A DNA stretch of 8,866 bases from Candidatus Latescibacterota bacterium (lineage in GTDB: Bacteria > JAAXHH01), in assembly GCA_022821935.1 (NCBI GenBank), contig JAJECR010000272.1, forward strand, positions 1-8,866. Reading direction: 5' to 3'. The first letter of the stretch is position 1. Each line of letters starts with the position of its first letter. This document shows positions 6,860-8,866 of the stretch, piece after piece. Position numbers and translations under genes: made by a program. Under the pieces are notes generated by a model. That model was not told the origin of the DNA. It ran no database searches and saw nothing but the letters and a program-made list of their open reading frames with translations.

Positions 6860-7963
6860 TTACAGGCCCTCAACCGTCTCATCGGCCAGTTGATCTACAA
6901 CCGTCTTCAAATCTCCGGTTTCTGCAAAGGTCTTGAGCTGGCGATCCGCGCTGCTGCCCTCGGCGAGCATAACACGAATATACTCAATCTCCTCGCGTAC
7001 ACCGAGTGGGTCCACCACGTCGTCCAGGATCTCCAGCAGTTCCCCGATGAGATCCCGAACGGGCACTTCCTCTTCCTTGCCAAAGTCGACGAGGTTCCCG
7101 TCCAGCCCATCCTTCATGGCGCGCCACTTGTTCTCGGCTACAAGGTCGCGCCGGTAGTAGCGCCACGATTGATTCTCGCGCCGTAACGTAATCAGCTTGG
7201 CCACAACCGCCCGAACCAGCGCCACGATGGCCACCACTTCGTCGATCTTTGTAATGCAGTCGCATATGCGCAACTCAAGCGTGGGGAAACGGGGGTGGGG
7301 CCGCACGTCCCACCAGATCTTCGTGGGTTCGTCCATGCATCCAGTCCTGATCATCGTCCGGACGAAATGATCATACTCGTCGGCCGAGTTGAATCGGTCG
7401 GGGATGCCGGTCCTGGGCAACTCGGAGAACACGACGCTCCGGTAGGACTTGAGACCGGTGTTGTCGCCCATCCAGAAGGGGGACGAGGAGGAAAGGGCCA
7501 GGATGTGGGGCAAGAAGTAGCTGATCTGGTTCATGGTGTCGATACGCAGCTCCCGGTCGGGTATGCCGACGTGGATGTGCATGCCGAAGATCAGCAGCCT
7601 GCGGGCGACGTACTGCAGATCGGCGACGAGGCTCTTATACCGGTCCTTTTCCGTGACTTCCTGTTCCTGCCAGCGGGAAAAGGGATGGGTGCCCGCCGCC
7701 ACAATCCGGTGATCGCTCTTCTCCGCGATATCGCAGACCATGCGCCTGAGCCGGGTCACCTCCCTGCGCACCTCCTTGATGTCCCGGCAGACTTCCGTAC
7801 CCATCTCCACCTGGGACTGCAGGAATTCCGGCTTGACCTGGTCGCGGAAGACCCGCTTGCCCTTTTCGAGAAACTCGGAGATGTATGAAGTCAGTTCCCG
7901 GGTTTCCGGGTCGATGATCTGGTATTCCTCTTCGACGCCGAGGGTCATGTCTTCGAAGTTCAT
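6860..7963 (-). CDS. YbdK-type carboxylate-amine ligase (glutamate-cysteine ligase family 2, GCS2)
   Basis: 367 residues from ATG 7963..7961, the usual length of this family. The opening MTLGVEEEYQIIDPETREL (6-24) is the hallmark of the GCS2/YbdK group, and GTHPF (91-95), GMHIHVG (127-133), SSPFWMG (160-166) and WWDVRPHPRFPTLELRICD (217-235) are its conserved blocks. Family members join an amine to a carboxylate, with ATP; E. coli YbdK shows weak glutamate-cysteine ligase activity, and the true substrate in most bacteria is unknown. No glutathione synthetase or other thiol gene is next to it. A longer reading from TTG 8029 adds 22 residues before the family start and lacks a good ribosome-binding site, so the ATG is chosen; an AGG lies about seven bases upstream of it. 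It is followed by the sulfatase after 113 bases and preceded by the membrane protein gene after 122 bases. Confidence 0.92.
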   Translation of the reverse strand: MNFEDMTLGVEEEYQIIDPETRELTSYISEFLEKGKRVFRDQVKPEFLQSQVEMGTEVCRDIKEVRREVTRLRRMVCDIAEKSDHRIVAAGTHPFSRWQEQEVTEKDRYKSLVADLQYVARRLLIFGMHIHVGIPDRELRIDTMNQISYFLPHILALSSSSPFWMGDNTGLKSYRSVVFSELPRTGIPDRFNSADEYDHFVRTMIRTGCMDEPTKIWWDVRPHPRFPTLELRICDCITKIDEVVAIVALVRAVVAKLITLRRENQSWRYYRRDLVAENKWRAMKDGLDGNLVDFGKEEEVPVRDLIGELLEILDDVVDPLGVREEIEYIRVMLAEGSSADRQLKTFAETGDLKTVVDQLADETVEGL

Positions 7964-8085
7964 GCGTGAACCTGTCCAGTTGTCCGGGTCCAGTTTATTG
8001 ACCGCGGTTATTCTTACAAAGAAATACAAACACCCAGATATTGAGCTTGATCATCCCGTGATCTGTACTAAGCGGGAATGGACCG

Positions 8086-8517
8086 CTACGCACGCGACTT
8101 CCGCGACCCAAACCAGACTCCGGCGGCCCCGATCAGCGGGTTGAGCCAGTTGAACCATGCCGGATGAACGGCACCCGCAGTCGCCTCCATCAACGACACA
8201 TCGTCGGGACGCGGTCCTGCCGGCATCTCCACCGACGTCAGGGCCCGCACCACCCCAAACACGATGACGAGGCCGATCAGGATCATGGCGCCCCTGCCAT
8301 CGTGCGCCACTCTGGCACAGACTTTTCCGCCGGCACACGCCCCTACGAACCCCAGCACGAGCGAACCGAGCGCCCAGCCGACGGGTACTTCCCACGAACC
8401 CGGCTGGAAGGCGCGCATGGGCCCCACCGTCACCCACAGCAGCGAGAAGAGTACAAAGAGCACGGCGGCCATGACAACGTAGCCGACGATGGCCGCGAGG
8501 ATATTCCTGATCATCAT
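8086..8517 (-). CDS. Small integral membrane protein, about four membrane segments, function unknown
   Basis: 143 residues, no recognised family. Hydrophobic segments lie at about 5-31 (ILAAIVGYVVMAAVLFVLFS), 46-68 (VGWALGSLVLGFVGACAGGK), 77-93 (AMILIGLVIVFGVVRAL) and 119-137 (PAWFNWLNPLIGAAGVWFG), with Arg/Lys at the end (GSRKSRA), which suggests a four-helix inner-membrane protein. A glycine-rich GACAGGK turn follows helix two. Two ATG codons stand side by side (8517 and 8514); the site GGGAGG upstream is three bases from the first and six from the second, so Met2 may be the real start. It may be a small membrane protein of a general type often annotated as hypothetical; nothing in its neighbours clarifies a role. 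Confidence 0.82.
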   Translation of the reverse strand: MMIRNILAAIVGYVVMAAVLFVLFSLLWVTVGPMRAFQPGSWEVPVGWALGSLVLGFVGACAGGKVCARVAHDGRGAMILIGLVIVFGVVRALTSVEMPAGPRPDDVSLMEATAGAVHPAWFNWLNPLIGAAGVWFGSRKSRA

Positions 8518-8594
8518 GTTCCTCCCTTGGAATGAGACGTGTTGTCCGACCAGGTTTGAGCCTGAAAGGGTACGGGTTTCTTACTAAATGTGCG

Positions 8595-8612
8595 CCCGGG
8601 AAACTACCCGGG
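8595..8612 (-). other. Hairpin of two CCCGGG palindromes around the stop codon
   Basis: Two copies of CCCGGG (8607-8612 and 8595-8600) are separated by TAGTTT, of which TAG is the stop of the oxidoreductase gene. They can pair as a six-base-pair GC-only stem with a six-base loop. There is no T run after it, so a standard intrinsic terminator is not supported, but it may slow transcription or protect the mRNA end. Confidence 0.35.
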
Positions 8613-8866
8613 ATTCACAACCACGGGCTGTCCCGAGTCGATGGACGTGTGCACGGCGTCGATCACCCGCATGTTGCCCAGGCTGTTCTCCGCGGGAATC
8701 CGGTGAGGCCGTCCCGTTTCGAGACAGTCGCACAGGTGCCGCAACTGGTCGGTAAACTGAAACACCGGTGCGAACCGGATGGTCCTTTCTTCACCGTCGT
8801 TCTTTATGATTTCCAGCGCGACCGGGTGGTCTTCGTTGTTCCAGGCCATGTCCATGCGCATGTAGC
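8604..8866 (-). CDS. Gfo/Idh/MocA-family oxidoreductase, C-terminal fragment
   Basis: 86 visible codons ending with TAG at 8606..8604; the reading frame stays open to the right edge, so the N-terminal NAD(P)-binding Rossmann part lies outside the window. The tail FQFTDQLRHLCDCLETGRPH followed by RIPAENSLGNMRVIDAVHTS (to IDSGQPVVV) is the typical C-terminal end of Gfo/Idh/MocA dehydrogenases, in which FxDxLRHFxDCIxTGRxP and the final helix before a polar strand close the C-terminal alpha/beta domain. These enzymes oxidise or reduce sugars, inositols and related polyols. The gene precedes the small membrane protein after 86 bases. Substrate and full length cannot be judged from the fragment. 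Confidence 0.85.
   Translation of the reverse strand, partial: YMRMDMAWNNEDHPVALEIIKNDGEERTIRFAPVFQFTDQLRHLCDCLETGRPHRIPAENSLGNMRVIDAVHTSIDSGQPVVVNPG

Noticed and set aside
7964..8029. N-terminal extension of the YbdK-type ligase from TTG
   Set aside because: The family begins at the internal Met; the added 22 residues have no family match and no ribosome-binding site is seen before the TTG.
8049..8087. Two short stems (GATCA/TGATC and AGCGG/CCGCT) after the membrane protein gene as terminators
   Set aside because: Five base pairs each and no T run; expected by chance at this size.

Overview
All nine genes found here are read from the minus strand, so transcription runs from high to low coordinates. 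The DNA is GC-rich, with short AT-richer patches only between genes. I saw no tRNA, rRNA, CRISPR array, insertion sequence or gene-free stretch over 300 bases; the longest gap is about 160 bases (4948-5108). The mix of a Gfo/Idh/MocA oxidoreductase, a sulfatase, a PhyH-type dioxygenase and a MutL-like/DUF6754 gene set fits an uncultured GC-rich bacterium such as Latescibacterota, Poribacteria or a related group. This is an inference from gene content only; Planctomycetota, Chloroflexota or Gemmatimonadota cannot be excluded.

Layout in order of transcription, right to left. (1) 8604-8866: C-terminal end of a Gfo/Idh/MocA-like oxidoreductase, cut by the window edge. (2) 8086-8517: small protein with about four membrane segments, unknown role. 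(3) 6860-7963: YbdK-type carboxylate-amine ligase (GCS2 family). (4) 5109-6746: sulfatase with the CxPxR formylglycine motif and a C-terminal beta-sandwich-like extension, no signal peptide. (5) 4096-4947: PhyH-family Fe(II)/2-oxoglutarate dioxygenase. (6) 3733-4014: small unknown protein with a hydrophobic core. (7) 1866-3668: MutL/GlmL-like ASKHA ATPase of 600 residues. (8) 742-1866: protein with barrel-sandwich-like repeats, a Rossmann-like centre and a C-terminal KOW-like segment. (9) 1-742: DUF6754-like membrane protein, cut by the left edge.

The most interesting part is the left half. Genes 6 to 9 look like one transcription unit: the last two junctions are TGATG stop/start overlaps with a GGAGG ribosome-binding site inside the preceding gene. 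A MutL-like ATPase is known as a partner of glutamate mutase, yet no mutase subunit or B12-binding motif lies in the window. Instead the ATPase sits with a small hydrophobic protein, a KOW/barrel-sandwich protein and a membrane protein. This suggests a membrane-associated ASKHA-ATPase system of unknown function. The sulfatase and dioxygenase just upstream may form a separate small catabolic pair.
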